Source of the DNA: Bradyrhizobiaceae bacterium
Lineage (GTDB): Bacteria; Pseudomonadota; Alphaproteobacteria; Rhizobiales; Xanthobacteraceae
Length of the DNA: 64,000 nt
Assembly (NCBI GenBank): GCA_020853885.1
Contig: JADYXZ010000008.1
Location: 21,075 to 85,074, forward strand
Direction of reading: 5' to 3'
The notes below the pieces were generated by a model. That model saw only the letters and a list, made by a program, of their open reading frames with translations. It was not told the DNA's origin and made no database searches. Within the stretch, counting starts at the first letter, position 1. Every line of letters begins with the position of its first letter. Below, one piece after another: positions 33,951-41,762 of this stretch. The position numbers and the translations under genes were made by a program.

Positions 33951-34466
33951 ATGAGCTCCGCCAAGCCCGAAACGAAGACGCCCCGCCTCGCCACGCCGAC
34001 CAACCTCGGCGAAAATGCTGTGCGCGACCTTACCGGCGCCATCAACGCGCTCCTTGCCGACACCTTCGCGCTCTATATCAAGACCAAGAATTTCCATTGG
34101 CACGTCAGCGGCCCGCACTTCCGCGACTATCACCTGCTGCTCGACGAGCACGCCGAGCAGATCTTCGCCATGACCGACGTGCTCGCCGAGCGCGTCCGCA
34201 AGCTCGGCGGCAATACGCTGCGCTCGATCGGCGACATCGCGCGCCACCAGCGCCTCGCCGACAATGACGCGGCCTATGTGGACCCGCAGGACATGCTCGC
34301 CGAATTACGCGACGACAACCAGCGCTTCATCACTGCCATGCGCGAGACCCACGATCTCTGCGACGAGCACGGCGACGTGGCGACCGCGAGCCTCATCGAG
34401 AACTTCATCGACGAGGCGGAACGGCGCGTGTGGTTCCTGTTCGAGGCGGGCCGCCGCGGCCAATAG
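33951..34466 (+). CDS. dps: Dps-family ferritin-like DNA-protection protein
   Basis: A 171-residue four-helix Dps protein that oxidises and stores iron and protects DNA. The inter-subunit ferroxidase site is visible: T-K-N-F-H-W-H-V-S-G-P-H-F with the paired His, followed by H-L-L-L-D-E-H-A-E-Q-I with the Asp and Glu. The Lys/Thr-rich N-terminal tail could touch DNA. ATG 33951 follows GAGGAAG and fits the usual Dps length; the open frame 88 codons upstream is spurious. No perfect EcfG promoter was found in front of it. Confidence 0.93.
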   Translation: MSSAKPETKTPRLATPTNLGENAVRDLTGAINALLADTFALYIKTKNFHWHVSGPHFRDYHLLLDEHAEQIFAMTDVLAERVRKLGGNTLRSIGDIARHQRLADNDAAYVDPQDMLAELRDDNQRFITAMRETHDLCDEHGDVATASLIENFIDEAERRVWFLFEAGRRGQ

Positions 34467-34486
34467 GACGCGGTCCTGCGCCGTCA

Positions 34487-34514
34487 TTGAACCGTCGTGA
34501 AGCGCGCCTATATG
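34487..34514 (+). promoter_or_regulatory. Sigma-70-type promoter of a candidate small RNA
   Basis: TTGAAC (34487-34492) and TATATG (34509-34514) are spaced 16 bp apart, a strong alphaproteobacterial housekeeping match. There is no open reading frame between it and the terminator at 34576. Confidence 0.5.
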
Positions 34515-34520
34515 GGGTGA

Positions 34521-34606
34521 GAACGCTCGCGAGGCCGCATCCACGGATGTACTGGAAAGCGCTCGCGGGTAACGGCCCGCCCGGGAGAAATCCCGCGGCG
34601 GGTTTT
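34521..34606 (+). ncRNA. Candidate small RNA or mRNA leader, about 86 nt
   Basis: The stretch between the promoter at 34487 and the terminator at 34576-34606 has no coding frame. It contains a small hairpin (CATC / GATG around CACG), a GCGGG / CCCGC hairpin and the terminator. It could be a free-standing small RNA between dps and the DUF4260 gene, or an attenuating leader of the latter, whose ATG is 72 bp after the terminator. I did not recognise it as a known family. Confidence 0.4.
34576..34606 (+). terminator. Rho-independent terminator of the candidate small RNA
   Basis: A two-level stem: CCCGCC (34576-34581) pairs with GGCGGG (34597-34602), enclosing CGGGA-GAAA-TCCCG, and is followed by TTTT. 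Confidence 0.7.
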
Positions 34607-34677
34607 CGTTTCCGGCCGCGTTTGCCCTTTGCCCGCGTCTGCCCGATGCTGCCGGCGGAAACCCGCCGGGAGCAACC

Positions 34678-35076
34678 ATGACCGAAACGTCCGCACCCGC
34701 CGTCGCCGGCCAGCCGCGGCTGATCCTGCGCCTCGAAGGCGCCGCGCTCTTCGCTGCCGCGCTCTATGCCTATTGGCTTACGGGCACGTCATGGTGGCTG
34801 TTCGTGATCCTCTTCTTTGCGCCCGACCTGTCTTTCGCCGCCTACCTGGTCAATCCGCGCATCGGCGCCCTCGCCTACAACGCCGTGCACGCAACGATCG
34901 GCCCGCTCGCGCTCGCGGCCTATGGCATCGCTTTTGGCCCGACGATCCTGATTGCGCTCGCCATGATCTGGGCCGCGCACGTCGGCTTCGACCGCATGCT
35001 CGGCTACGGCCTCAAGTATCCGACCGCGTTCGTGGACACCCACCTCGGCCGCATCGGCTGGCAGAAACCGGCCTAG
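34678..35076 (+). CDS. DUF4260 family membrane protein
   Basis: A 132-residue inner-membrane protein with four hydrophobic segments. DUF4260 features are R-L-E-G-A-A-L-F near residue 20, the L-F-F-A-P-D-L-S-F segment, N-A-V-H-A-T-I-G-P and the C-terminal H-V-G-F-D-R-M-L-G-Y-G-L-K-Y-P. Function unknown. Its TAG stop shares the palindrome CTAG with the stop of the convergent gene at 35073, giving a 4-bp tail-to-tail overlap. Confidence 0.88.
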   Translation: MTETSAPAVAGQPRLILRLEGAALFAAALYAYWLTGTSWWLFVILFFAPDLSFAAYLVNPRIGALAYNAVHATIGPLALAAYGIAFGPTILIALAMIWAAHVGFDRMLGYGLKYPTAFVDTHLGRIGWQKPA

Positions 35077-36014
35077 CTGCGCGCCGCGAAATAGTACTTG
35101 TTGAAGTGCCACAGCCCGAGCGCGATGGCGAGCGCAAGGAGCCCCGCGAGAAAAACCGTGATGGGATCGGCGCCGAAGCGCTCGAACCACTGCGTATAGA
35201 AATGAATTGCGCCGAAGATCGCCGCGACGTTCACGACCCAGCGCCGGTTCGCCCGCACCGCCCAGATCGCGACGCCGATCAGCGCCACCGCCCATAGAAT
35301 GCCGAACGGCGCGCGGCCGATCATGACTTCCTTTGAAACGACACCAAGCTGCTTGAGTTGCATCAGCCGGTCGCCCCACAGCGACCCGACCCAGAAGCCG
35401 AGATTGACGAGCAGCACCGAGACGCGCGCCGCCATGAGCGCCACCCGCTCATAGGCGGGCGCGACGCGCAGCGAGACCTGATAGGCGACAAGCGCCAGCA
35501 CGCTGAAGGCCACGACCGTGAGCGCCGGCTCCTGCACGCCGAGGAGATAGGCCGCATGGAAATAGGCCGTGCGCACGCCGATGCATGACGCGAGCGCCAG
35601 CACCGCCCCCGCGATCAGCAAGCTGTTCTGCGCGACGAGACCACCGGCCGTGAGCACCGCGGCGACGATGAGGAACGACGCCACCGACCCCTTGCCCTCC
35701 ATCACCACGCCGCCCGCGAACAGGAGCGCGCCGAGCACGATGCAGATCTGTGCGAACAGCCGCCAATCGTCGCCGAGCCCATGCTGCGCCCAGAGCCCGA
35801 GCGCAGCCAACGCAATGCCGAGCGCAATCGCGGTCACCGGCGTCGGAACGAGCGCCATCAGGCTGACGGTCACGGCGACCACGCCGAAACCGATCAGGAT
35901 GCTGAAGGCGAGCGAGCCCACCGAACGCTTCGACAGCCGCTTCAGCTTCTCGTATTCGGCCTCGTCGATTTCGCCCGCCTGCCTGAGTTCGTCGAGGTCG
36001 AGCAGAACTTTCAT
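35073..36014 (-). CDS. Polytopic membrane protein, DUF2157-like
   Basis: A 313-residue protein. The cytoplasmic N-terminus is L-D-E-L-R-Q-A-G-E-I-D-E-A-E-Y-E-K-L followed by about nine to ten hydrophobic segments. A short-helix SHOCT/DUF2157-like start followed by many membrane spans matches DUF2157 proteins. Two interior Arg-rich loops (R-A-N-R-R-W) lie near the C-terminus. ATG 36014 has GGGGG and GGAGG nearby. It is 31 bp downstream of the ATP12 gene on the same strand, so it may be the last gene of the crcB-rluC-atp12 run. Confidence 0.7.
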   Translation of the reverse strand: MKVLLDLDELRQAGEIDEAEYEKLKRLSKRSVGSLAFSILIGFGVVAVTVSLMALVPTPVTAIALGIALAALGLWAQHGLGDDWRLFAQICIVLGALLFAGGVVMEGKGSVASFLIVAAVLTAGGLVAQNSLLIAGAVLALASCIGVRTAYFHAAYLLGVQEPALTVVAFSVLALVAYQVSLRVAPAYERVALMAARVSVLLVNLGFWVGSLWGDRLMQLKQLGVVSKEVMIGRAPFGILWAVALIGVAIWAVRANRRWVVNVAAIFGAIHFYTQWFERFGADPITVFLAGLLALAIALGLWHFNKYYFAARS

Positions 36015-36044
36015 GGAGGCCCCCGGGGAATTAGCCGGGCGAGA

Positions 36045-36818
36045 TTAGCTGAGTTCGAGCACCTTTGCCGCCGCATCGAACTCCGCGCGGCGCGCAGCGA
36101 GCCGGCGTTGCGCCTCGCTGTCTTCGCCCCACTGGCCCGCATTCCATTGCTCGTCGATGTGCGCGGCGGCCCACGCCTCGTCGGCGGACAGCCGGCCTCG
36201 CGCCAGCGCGAGCGCCAGGAGCACCGAGCCCGTGATCGACGTCGCGGTTGCCAGCGCCGCCAGCGCAAACGGCGGCGCGTAGCGCGCGACTTCCGCGCGG
36301 ATCGCCTCGACGGAATCTTGCGGCTGATCGACGAATGTCACACCCTCCGAGAGCGTGAAGCGCGCACCCAACGTCTCACGCACCCAGTCCAGCACCGGGT
36401 CCCAAGCGGCGGTCTGCGCCCCCGCAAGCTCCGCCGGGCTCCCCGCCCGGTAGCAGATCAGATCGGAGCCCGCGTATTTCGCCGTCTCCGCCGCCACCGC
36501 TTCGGCCTCGCCGGCAACGCGGTCGATCGCGACATTCACAAGCCGCGTAAGCGGCATCAACGCCGGATCGATCGTCTCCCCGATCGCGTTCCATTCGGCC
36601 GCCACCGCTTCCATGAGCGGACGGCTTGGCGCCGCGAGCGAATTGCGCGCGGGCGTCCGCGCGAGCTTGCCGTCGAGCAGCAGCACGAACTGCCCGTCGC
36701 GCTCGCCGATGCTCGCTTCCTTGTAGAAGCGCTTCGGCAGCGCCGGCCGCATCGCCCGCCGCGCGGCGTCCATCGGATTGCCCGCACCCTGCTCCAGTTC
36801 TTCCAGAAGATCGCGCAT
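36045..36818 (-). CDS. ATP12-family F1-ATPase assembly chaperone
   Basis: A 257-residue protein of the ATP12 chaperone family, which helps load the alpha subunit during F1-ATPase assembly. Conserved elements are K-R-F-Y-K-E-A-S-I near residue 30, the D-G-K-x-A-R-T-P strand, A-E-W-N-A near 75, S-D-L-I-C-Y-R-A near 120, and W-D-P-V-L-D-W. Mitochondria and alphaproteobacteria share this family. The ATG at 36818 has GGAGG 4 bp upstream; the adjacent ATG at 36821 is too close. The start overlaps the stop of the pseudouridine synthase gene, indicating coupling. Confidence 0.9.
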   Translation of the reverse strand: MRDLLEELEQGAGNPMDAARRAMRPALPKRFYKEASIGERDGQFVLLLDGKLARTPARNSLAAPSRPLMEAVAAEWNAIGETIDPALMPLTRLVNVAIDRVAGEAEAVAAETAKYAGSDLICYRAGSPAELAGAQTAAWDPVLDWVRETLGARFTLSEGVTFVDQPQDSVEAIRAEVARYAPPFALAALATATSITGSVLLALALARGRLSADEAWAAAHIDEQWNAGQWGEDSEAQRRLAARRAEFDAAAKVLELS

Positions 36819-37891
36819 CATTCCTCCGGCGCCTGCTCGATCGGATCGTAGCGCTTCGCGTCGAAGCCGAGGAGATTCCAGCTCTGCTGCATGTGCGGCG
36901 GCAAGGGCGCGGTGACGTCGATCGTGCCCTTCCCGCCCGGATGCGGGATCACGAGCCGCCGCGCCAAGAGATGCAGCCGGTTCTGCATCCCGCCCGGCAG
37001 CTCCCAGTTCTCGATATCGAAATACTTGTCGTCGCCGACGATCGGATGCCCGATCGCGGCGCAATGCGCGCGGAGCTGATGCGTGCGGCCAGTCACCGGC
37101 TTGAGCGACAGCCAGGCGAGCTTCTGCGCGGCGTGATCGACCACCGCGTAATAGGTGACAGCGTGGCTCGCTTCCTTCTCGCCGTGCTTGGCGACGCGCA
37201 TGCGCTCGCCCCCCGGGCCGCCGCCCTTGGCGAGAAAACCGGAGATGCGCCCCTGGTGCGGGCGCGGCACGCCGGCGACGAGCGCCCAGTAGATTTTCCG
37301 CGCCGAGCGCGAGCGGAACGTCTTCGCCAGCGCCGCCGCCGCCAGCCGCGTCTTGGCGATGAGCAGGACGCCCGACGTGTCCTTGTCGAGCCGGTGCACG
37401 AGCCGCGGCTTCACGCCGTCCTTCGTGCGTAGCGCCTCGAGCATGCCGTCGACATGCCGCACCGCGCCCGAGCCGCCCTGCACCGCAAGCCCCATCGGCT
37501 TGTTCAGCACCAGCACCTCGCGGTCTTCATAAAGCGTGATCGATTGCAGGAATTCGGCGTCGCTCTTGTTTTTCGTCATTCCGGGGCGCCGCGAAGCGGC
37601 AGGCCCGGAACCCATCTGACGCTCGGCAGCCGAGGACGTTCCGCTTGGTTTCGGGGCCTCGCGACGCTCCGTGTCGCAATCCCGAAATGGCGACATCGGC
37701 GGCACGCGCACGCTCTGCCCCGGCGAAAGCCGCGTGTGCGTCTTCACCCGCCTGCCGTCAACGCGCACCTGCCCGGTGCGCAGGAGCTTCTGCAGATGCC
37801 CGAACGGCAGCGCCGGGTAATGTTCCTTGAACCAGCGGTCGAGGCGCATCCCCGCTTCGTCGGCGTGAACCTTTTTCGTCTCGACCGCCAT
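36818..37891 (-). CDS. RluC/RluD-type pseudouridine synthase with a repeat-derived insert
   Basis: A 357-residue 23S rRNA pseudouridine synthase. The N-terminal S4 domain covers about residues 12-64 (R-L-D-R-W, L-R-T-G-Q-V-R-V-D-G-R). The catalytic domain starts near 112 and has H-R-L-D-K-D-T-S-G with catalytic Asp169, then Y-W-A-L-V-A-G and T-G-R-T-H-Q-L-R-A-H. Residues 68-107 correspond exactly to a dispersed palindromic repeat at 37574-37690 and have no family counterpart. They form a charged, low-complexity linker between the two domains, and the frame is preserved. Such linkers vary in the family, so the enzyme is probably active. It overlaps atp12 downstream and follows crcB. Confidence 0.92.
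   Translation of the reverse strand: MAVETKKVHADEAGMRLDRWFKEHYPALPFGHLQKLLRTGQVRVDGRRVKTHTRLSPGQSVRVPPMSPFRDCDTERREAPKPSGTSSAAERQMGSGPAASRRPGMTKNKSDAEFLQSITLYEDREVLVLNKPMGLAVQGGSGAVRHVDGMLEALRTKDGVKPRLVHRLDKDTSGVLLIAKTRLAAAALAKTFRSRSARKIYWALVAGVPRPHQGRISGFLAKGGGPGGERMRVAKHGEKEASHAVTYYAVVDHAAQKLAWLSLKPVTGRTHQLRAHCAAIGHPIVGDDKYFDIENWELPGGMQNRLHLLARRLVIPHPGGKGTIDVTAPLPPHMQQSWNLLGFDAKRYDPIEQAPEE
37574..37690. repeat. Palindromic repeat element inserted in frame in a coding gene
   Basis: About 117 bp made of two palindromes. The first begins CGTCATTCCGGGG, has arms GCCGC / GCGGC and ends CCCGGAACCC. The second has arms TTTCGGG (37649-37655) and CCCGAAA (37681-37687). The first half has the same layout as the intergenic repeats at 17315 and 20537. 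It adds about 39-40 codons to the pseudouridine synthase gene without breaking the frame. Confidence 0.75.
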
Positions 37892-37894
37892 GCC

Positions 37895-38275
37895 TCATCC
37901 AATCGAACGGACGACGAACAGCCCGAGAAAAATCGCCGCCAGCGACAGCCCGACCGACGCAGCCACATAGGCGACGCTCTGCCCCACCTCGCCGCGCTCG
38001 AACAGGAGCGCGAAGTCGAGCGAGAAGGCGGAGAAGGTCGTGAACCCGCCGAGGATGCCGGTGGTGAGGAACAGCCGCGCGTGCTGCGCCATGCTGCCGT
38101 CCTTGAACGCGAACCAGGCGGCGAGCACGCCGATCAGGAACGAGCCGACGATATTCACGATCATCGTGCCCCAGGGAAAGTTCAGGCCGAACAGATAGGC
38201 GGACAAAAGATTCACGCCGTGCCGGAGCGCGGCGCCGATCCCGCCGCCGAGGAAAACCAGGAATGTCGCGATCAT
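37895..38275 (-). CDS. crcB: Fluoride channel CrcB/FluC
   Basis: A 126-residue four-helix membrane protein that exports fluoride as a dual-topology dimer. Family motifs are all present: G-G-G-I-G-A-A-L-R-H near the start, G-T-M-I-V-N-I-V-G-S-F in helix 2 and G-G-F-T-T-F-S-A-F-S in helix 3, with the central Na site and the Phe box. It lies 3 bp upstream of the pseudouridine synthase gene. I looked for a fluoride riboswitch in the 5' region and did not see one. Confidence 0.94.
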   Translation of the reverse strand: MIATFLVFLGGGIGAALRHGVNLLSAYLFGLNFPWGTMIVNIVGSFLIGVLAAWFAFKDGSMAQHARLFLTTGILGGFTTFSAFSLDFALLFERGEVGQSVAYVAASVGLSLAAIFLGLFVVRSIG

Positions 38276-38414
38276 CGAATCGACCCTTGCAGGCGGCGGC
38301 CGCGCCGCGTCGAGGTGATACGTGGCTGCCGCCGGGCCGACAAGCCCGCCGATTGGCGCTTGATCCGTTGGCCTGAAGCCGTTTCACTTCGGTATTCCGA
38401 ATTGGAGGGGGCGC

Positions 38415-39317
38415 ATGAGCAGGCAGGCGGCAATGAAACAGGGCGGCGGCCGGATGCCGGCCGACATCGCCGCCCGCATCCGGGCGATCGGCCCGGTGAC
38501 CGATCCGCCCGCCACCGCCGCAGTCTATGCGCCGCTCCATGAGAAAGAGCCCTATGCGGGCGTAAAGGTCGCCCGCCACCTCAAATACGGCCCCGATGAC
38601 CGCCATGCGCTCGACGTCTTTGCGCCGGCCGAGGCCGGCGCGCCCCGCCCCGTCTTCATCTTCATCCACGGCGGCGGCTATGTCGGCGGCAACAAGCGCG
38701 AAGGCGACAACTTCTTCTACGACAACATCATGCTGTGGGCCGCGCGCAACGGCATGGTCGGCATCAACGCCACTTACCGGCTCGCCCCCGCTCATCCCTG
38801 GCCGGCGGGCGCGGAGGACGTGGCCGGCGCCGTGCGCTGGGTGCGCGCGAACATTGCGAAGCACGGCGGCGATCCCGCGCGGATTTTTCTCGTCGGCCAT
38901 TCCGCGGGCGCAACCCACGTCGCGACCTACGCCGCCATGTCGCGGTTTCATGTGGCCGGAAGCGCCGGGCTCGCCGGCGTCATCCTGCTTTCCGGCAACT
39001 ACGACCTGACCATCGCGAAGCATCAGGGCGGCTATCTGCAGTATTTCGGCGAGGACCGCGCCACGTATGCCGAGCGCTCGCCCTTCGCCGGATTGCTGGA
39101 AACGCCGCTTCCGCTGTTCGTCGCCTATACCGAGCTCGAGCCGCCCACCCTGCTTGAACAGAGCGAGCGGCTGGTTGCCGCGCTCGAGCGCGCCAACCGC
39201 GGAGCGCACATCGTCAAGCTCGCGGACCACAGCCACATCTCGATCACCTATTCCATCAATACGGAGGACACCGAGCTGACCGACGCGATCCTCGATTTCA
39301 TCAGATCGCGCCCATAG
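38415..39317 (+). CDS. Alpha/beta hydrolase (hormone-sensitive-lipase-type esterase)
   Basis: A 300-residue esterase. The oxyanion motif H-G-G-G-Y is at about residues 91-95, the nucleophile motif G-H-S-A-G-A at about 160-165, and a terminal catalytic His in D-H-S-H-I-S near 276. The order matches HSL/arylformamidase-type esterases. The A-T-Y-R-L-A-P segment after the oxyanion loop supports this. ATG 38415 follows GGAGGGGG. A small exported-protein gene follows 39 bp downstream. Substrate unknown. Confidence 0.88.
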   Translation: MSRQAAMKQGGGRMPADIAARIRAIGPVTDPPATAAVYAPLHEKEPYAGVKVARHLKYGPDDRHALDVFAPAEAGAPRPVFIFIHGGGYVGGNKREGDNFFYDNIMLWAARNGMVGINATYRLAPAHPWPAGAEDVAGAVRWVRANIAKHGGDPARIFLVGHSAGATHVATYAAMSRFHVAGSAGLAGVILLSGNYDLTIAKHQGGYLQYFGEDRATYAERSPFAGLLETPLPLFVAYTELEPPTLLEQSERLVAALERANRGAHIVKLADHSHISITYSINTEDTELTDAILDFIRSRP

Positions 39318-39356
39318 GCTTGCAAGCCGCAGAGACGACGGAGGAGGAAGCAGACA

Positions 39357-39653
39357 ATGTTGCAACGTCGAACAAAACTTCGGGTCGCTCCTTTTCTGCC
39401 CGCCGGCGCCCTGCTGGCGTGCGGCGCCTTCGCAATGGCGTCCCCGCCGGCGTCCGAGACCGTCGAGAGGAATCGGACAGAGGCGCTGATCCTCGCGCAA
39501 ACGAAAGCCGAAAAGGCTGCCAAAGCTCCTGCCGCGAAGGCAAAGGAAAAAGGCAGCAAGGACGACGATACGAAATCCGACAAAGGAAAGTGCCCACCCG
39601 GTCAAACCCCGCTACCGAAGACCGGACGAGGCGGAGGAGGAGGTTGCGCATAG
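39357..39653 (+). CDS. Small exported Lys/Ala-rich protein
   Basis: A 98-residue protein with a basic, hydrophobic leader (residues 1-30). The middle is rich in Lys, Ala and Glu (K-A-E-K-A-A-K-A-P-A-A-K-A-K-E-K), and the Gly-rich end has two Cys (C-P-P-G-Q-T-P, then G-G-G-G-G-C-A). A C-P-P-G-Q-T-P motif occurs in several small exported proteins. ATG 39357 has GAGGAGG upstream. Function unknown. Confidence 0.65.
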   Translation: MLQRRTKLRVAPFLPAGALLACGAFAMASPPASETVERNRTEALILAQTKAEKAAKAPAAKAKEKGSKDDDTKSDKGKCPPGQTPLPKTGRGGGGGCA

Positions 39654-39676
39654 CAGGCCATACAGCGTGGCTCCGA

Positions 39677-40204
39677 TCAGACCAATCCAGCCAGTCCCAG
39701 CGCCGCCGCGGCCGCGAGCGCCCACAGCGGATTGACGCGCCCCCAGAGCGCAACGGCAGTGGTCGCCGCGGTGATCGCGAAGGCCGCGACGTTCTGGTCG
39801 GCCGCCCGCGCAATCAAAAGCGCGCTTGCCGCAACGAAGCCGATCGTCACCGGCACCGCGCCGGCCTGCATGGCGATGCGCCAGGGCGCATCCTTGAAGC
39901 GGTCCCAGGTGCGCGTGACGAAATAGGTGATTGTGCAGGTCGGCACGGTCAGCGCCGCGGTCGCAAGCAACGCGCCGGAAAAGCCCGCGAGCTGCCAGCC
40001 GATCAGGGTGACGAAGAGCACGTTCGGCCCCGGCGCCGCCTGCCCGATCGCAAAAAGATCGGCGAACTGCTGCGCGGTGAGCGCGCCGGTCACTTCCACC
40101 GTCTGCCGGTGCAGCTCGGGAACGATCGCGTTCACGCCGCCGACTGCGACCAGCGACAGCAGCGCAAGATGCAGTGTGAACGAGAGGATCGGGCCGCCGT
40201 TCAC
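39677..40204 (-). CDS. Chromate transporter, short-chain subunit 2
   Basis: A 175-residue membrane protein of the CHR family with five or six hydrophobic segments. G-G-V-N-A-I-V-P-E-L-H near residue 25 and F-A-I-G-Q-A-A-P-G-P-N at about 56-66 form the family signature. Short-chain CHR proteins work as pairs. GTG 40204 has GGAGG 5 bp upstream and overlaps the stop of the partner gene (GTGA). The pair is expected to export chromate, or possibly sulfate-like anions. Confidence 0.88.
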   Translation of the reverse strand: MNGGPILSFTLHLALLSLVAVGGVNAIVPELHRQTVEVTGALTAQQFADLFAIGQAAPGPNVLFVTLIGWQLAGFSGALLATAALTVPTCTITYFVTRTWDRFKDAPWRIAMQAGAVPVTIGFVAASALLIARAADQNVAAFAITAATTAVALWGRVNPLWALAAAAALGLAGLV

Positions 40205-40773
40205 CGCGGCCTCCAGTAGCACCACAGCATGCTCAGCGGCGCGAGAACGAGCACGGCCCAGTAAAGCGGCAGGCGCAGCAGGCCGACGGCGGCGAACGCG
40301 GCGAGCGCAAAGAGAATGGCGGACACGCGCCGCTCGCGCACGAGCGGCATTGTCATCTTCACTGCCATCGCAACGAGCAGTCCGGCCGCGCCCGCCGCCA
40401 GGCCTACGAGCGCGCCGCGCAGCGTTTCCAGCTCGCCATAGCGCAGATAGAGCGCGCCGCACGCCATCATGATGAGCAGCGGAACGCCCACAAGCCCCGC
40501 GAACGCGGCGAGCGCCCCCGCCACGCCGCGGAAGCGCGAGCCGACGATGATCGACATATTGACGATGTTCGGCCCCGGCAGGAATTGGCAAAGCGCGAGC
40601 GCTTCGGCGAACTCTCGCTCGTTGAGCCAGCCGCGCCGCTCCACCAGCATGCGCCGCGCCCACGGCAGCACGCCGCCGAAGCCGGATAGAGAGATCGCGA
40701 GGAACCCGGCGAACAATTCGGAAAGTTCGGGAACCCTGTCGGCGTCGGAATTGCGTGCGGCTGAATCGGCCAT
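40201..40773 (-). CDS. Chromate transporter, short-chain subunit 1
   Basis: A 190-residue CHR-family membrane protein. The signature is F-L-A-I-S-L-S-G-F-G-G-V-L-P-W near residue 25 and A-L-C-Q-F-L-P-G-P-N at about 60-70, matching the second subunit's G-Q-A-A-P-G-P-N. ATG 40773 gives the normal start; the longer open frame upstream overlaps the divergent DUF1236 control region. Upstream partner of subunit 2 in a two-gene operon. Confidence 0.88.
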   Translation of the reverse strand: MADSAARNSDADRVPELSELFAGFLAISLSGFGGVLPWARRMLVERRGWLNEREFAEALALCQFLPGPNIVNMSIIVGSRFRGVAGALAAFAGLVGVPLLIMMACGALYLRYGELETLRGALVGLAAGAAGLLVAMAVKMTMPLVRERRVSAILFALAAFAAVGLLRLPLYWAVLVLAPLSMLWCYWRPR

Positions 40774-40838
40774 GGAACCGGAACATAGCCGCGCGTTTCG
40801 CTTGCATCCAGCGCCGCCGAGGCTTTGCGCCGCACATC

Positions 40839-40863
40839 GGAACGAATGTTTGCGCGCGCGGTT
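40839..40863 (+). promoter_or_regulatory. Near-consensus EcfG-type promoter before the first DUF1236 gene
   Basis: GGAAC (40839-40843) is followed after 16 bp by GGTT (40860-40863), one mismatch from CGTT. It lies about 40 bp before the DUF1236 start at 40904. The mismatch makes this only suggestive. Confidence 0.3.
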
Positions 40864-40903
40864 TTTACAAAGCGGCGGGCCAGAGGACTCTGGAGGAAGC
40901 ACG

Positions 40904-41572
40904 ATGAAGTTGAAGCAGGGATTGTTGGTGGCCGCGGCCACCGGGGCGCTGGCATTCGGAGCGGCCGGCGCTTTCGCACAGGCCGAAAAGAAGATCGATT
41001 CGCAAGGCGGCGCGCAGATGCAGGAAAAGACCCAGCCGCAGCAGCCGCGCGGCCAGGCGCAGGATCGGAATACGCAGAAGAGCCCGAGCCAGGCGCAGGA
41101 CGACATGAAGAAAAGCCCCGGTCAGGCGCAGCAGCGCGATTCACAGGCTCCGCGCGGCCAGGCGCAGGATCGGGACATGCAGAAGAGCCCGGGTCAGGCG
41201 CAGGATCAGGATATGAAGCGGAGTCCGGGTCAGGCGCAGGAGCGCGACAGCAAGCCGGGCGGCACCACCGGCCAGACTGAGACCCGAACCCAGGACAGCA
41301 AGAGCGTGCAGATCAACGAGCAGCAGCGCACGCGTATCAGCCAGACGATCAAGCAGAAGAACGTGAATCTGCGCCACGTCGAACGCACGCAGGTCAACTT
41401 CCAGATCAATATCGGCGCCGTGGTGCCGCGCACCATCGAGCTCCATCCGGTGCCGACGGAGATCGTGACGATCGTTCCGGCCTACCGCGGATTCCTCTAC
41501 ATCGTGGTGGACGATGAGCTCCTGATCATCCACCCGCGGACCTACGAGATCGTCGCGGTCATCCCCGCGTAA
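40904..41572 (+). CDS. DUF1236 family exported protein, copy 1
   Basis: A 222-residue protein. A signal peptide ends at A-F-A-Q near residue 26. Residues about 45-115 are a low-complexity Gln/Lys/Ser-rich region made of imperfect repeats of the type R-G-Q-A-Q-D-R and K-S-P-G-Q-A-Q. The C-terminal DUF1236 domain (about 135-222) holds P-R-T-I-E-L-H-P-V-P, V-P-A-Y-R-G-F and a final I-I-H-P-R-T-Y-E-I-V-A-V-I-P. ATG 40904 follows GGAGGAAG. First of three tandem DUF1236 genes; a terminator separates each. Confidence 0.88.
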   Translation: MKLKQGLLVAAATGALAFGAAGAFAQAEKKIDSQGGAQMQEKTQPQQPRGQAQDRNTQKSPSQAQDDMKKSPGQAQQRDSQAPRGQAQDRDMQKSPGQAQDQDMKRSPGQAQERDSKPGGTTGQTETRTQDSKSVQINEQQRTRISQTIKQKNVNLRHVERTQVNFQINIGAVVPRTIELHPVPTEIVTIVPAYRGFLYIVVDDELLIIHPRTYEIVAVIPA

Positions 41573-41591
41573 CGATCGATTGCAAGCTGAA

Positions 41592-41622
41592 GGGCGGCCC
41601 GAGCGGCCGCCCCCCTTTTTTT
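41592..41622 (+). terminator. Rho-independent terminator after DUF1236 copy 1
   Basis: Stem GGGCGGCC / GGCCGCCC (41592-41599, 41605-41612) with a 5-nt loop and a run of seven T. The same stem recurs after copy 2. Confidence 0.85.
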
Positions 41623-41762
41623 GGCGGCACTGCAATCCGCTTGGCCGCTGTCGAGTGTGGCGGATCGAAACCGGAAAAAGCATTCCGCGGATGTCCGCAT
41701 CCTGGAACCAGACTCCCACCACGGCAGTTAAAGAAATGGCGACCGCATCAATGAGGGCGGTC

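Noticed and set aside
33875..33951. EcfG promoter in front of dps (GGAAC at 33875)
   Set aside because: At 16-17 bp downstream the bases are TTCT, not CGTT, so the -10 does not match.
34521..34606. mini-ykkC (guanidine-II) riboswitch, because both small hairpins carry ACGG in or near their loops
   Set aside because: The motif needs two hairpins with exact ACGR tetraloops closed by base pairs. Here the first loop is CACG and the second a six-base UAACGG, so the geometry does not fit, and no SMR transporter gene follows.
37895..38414. Fluoride riboswitch upstream of crcB
   Set aside because: No segment of the crcB leader matches the conserved pseudoknot elements, so I could not support it.
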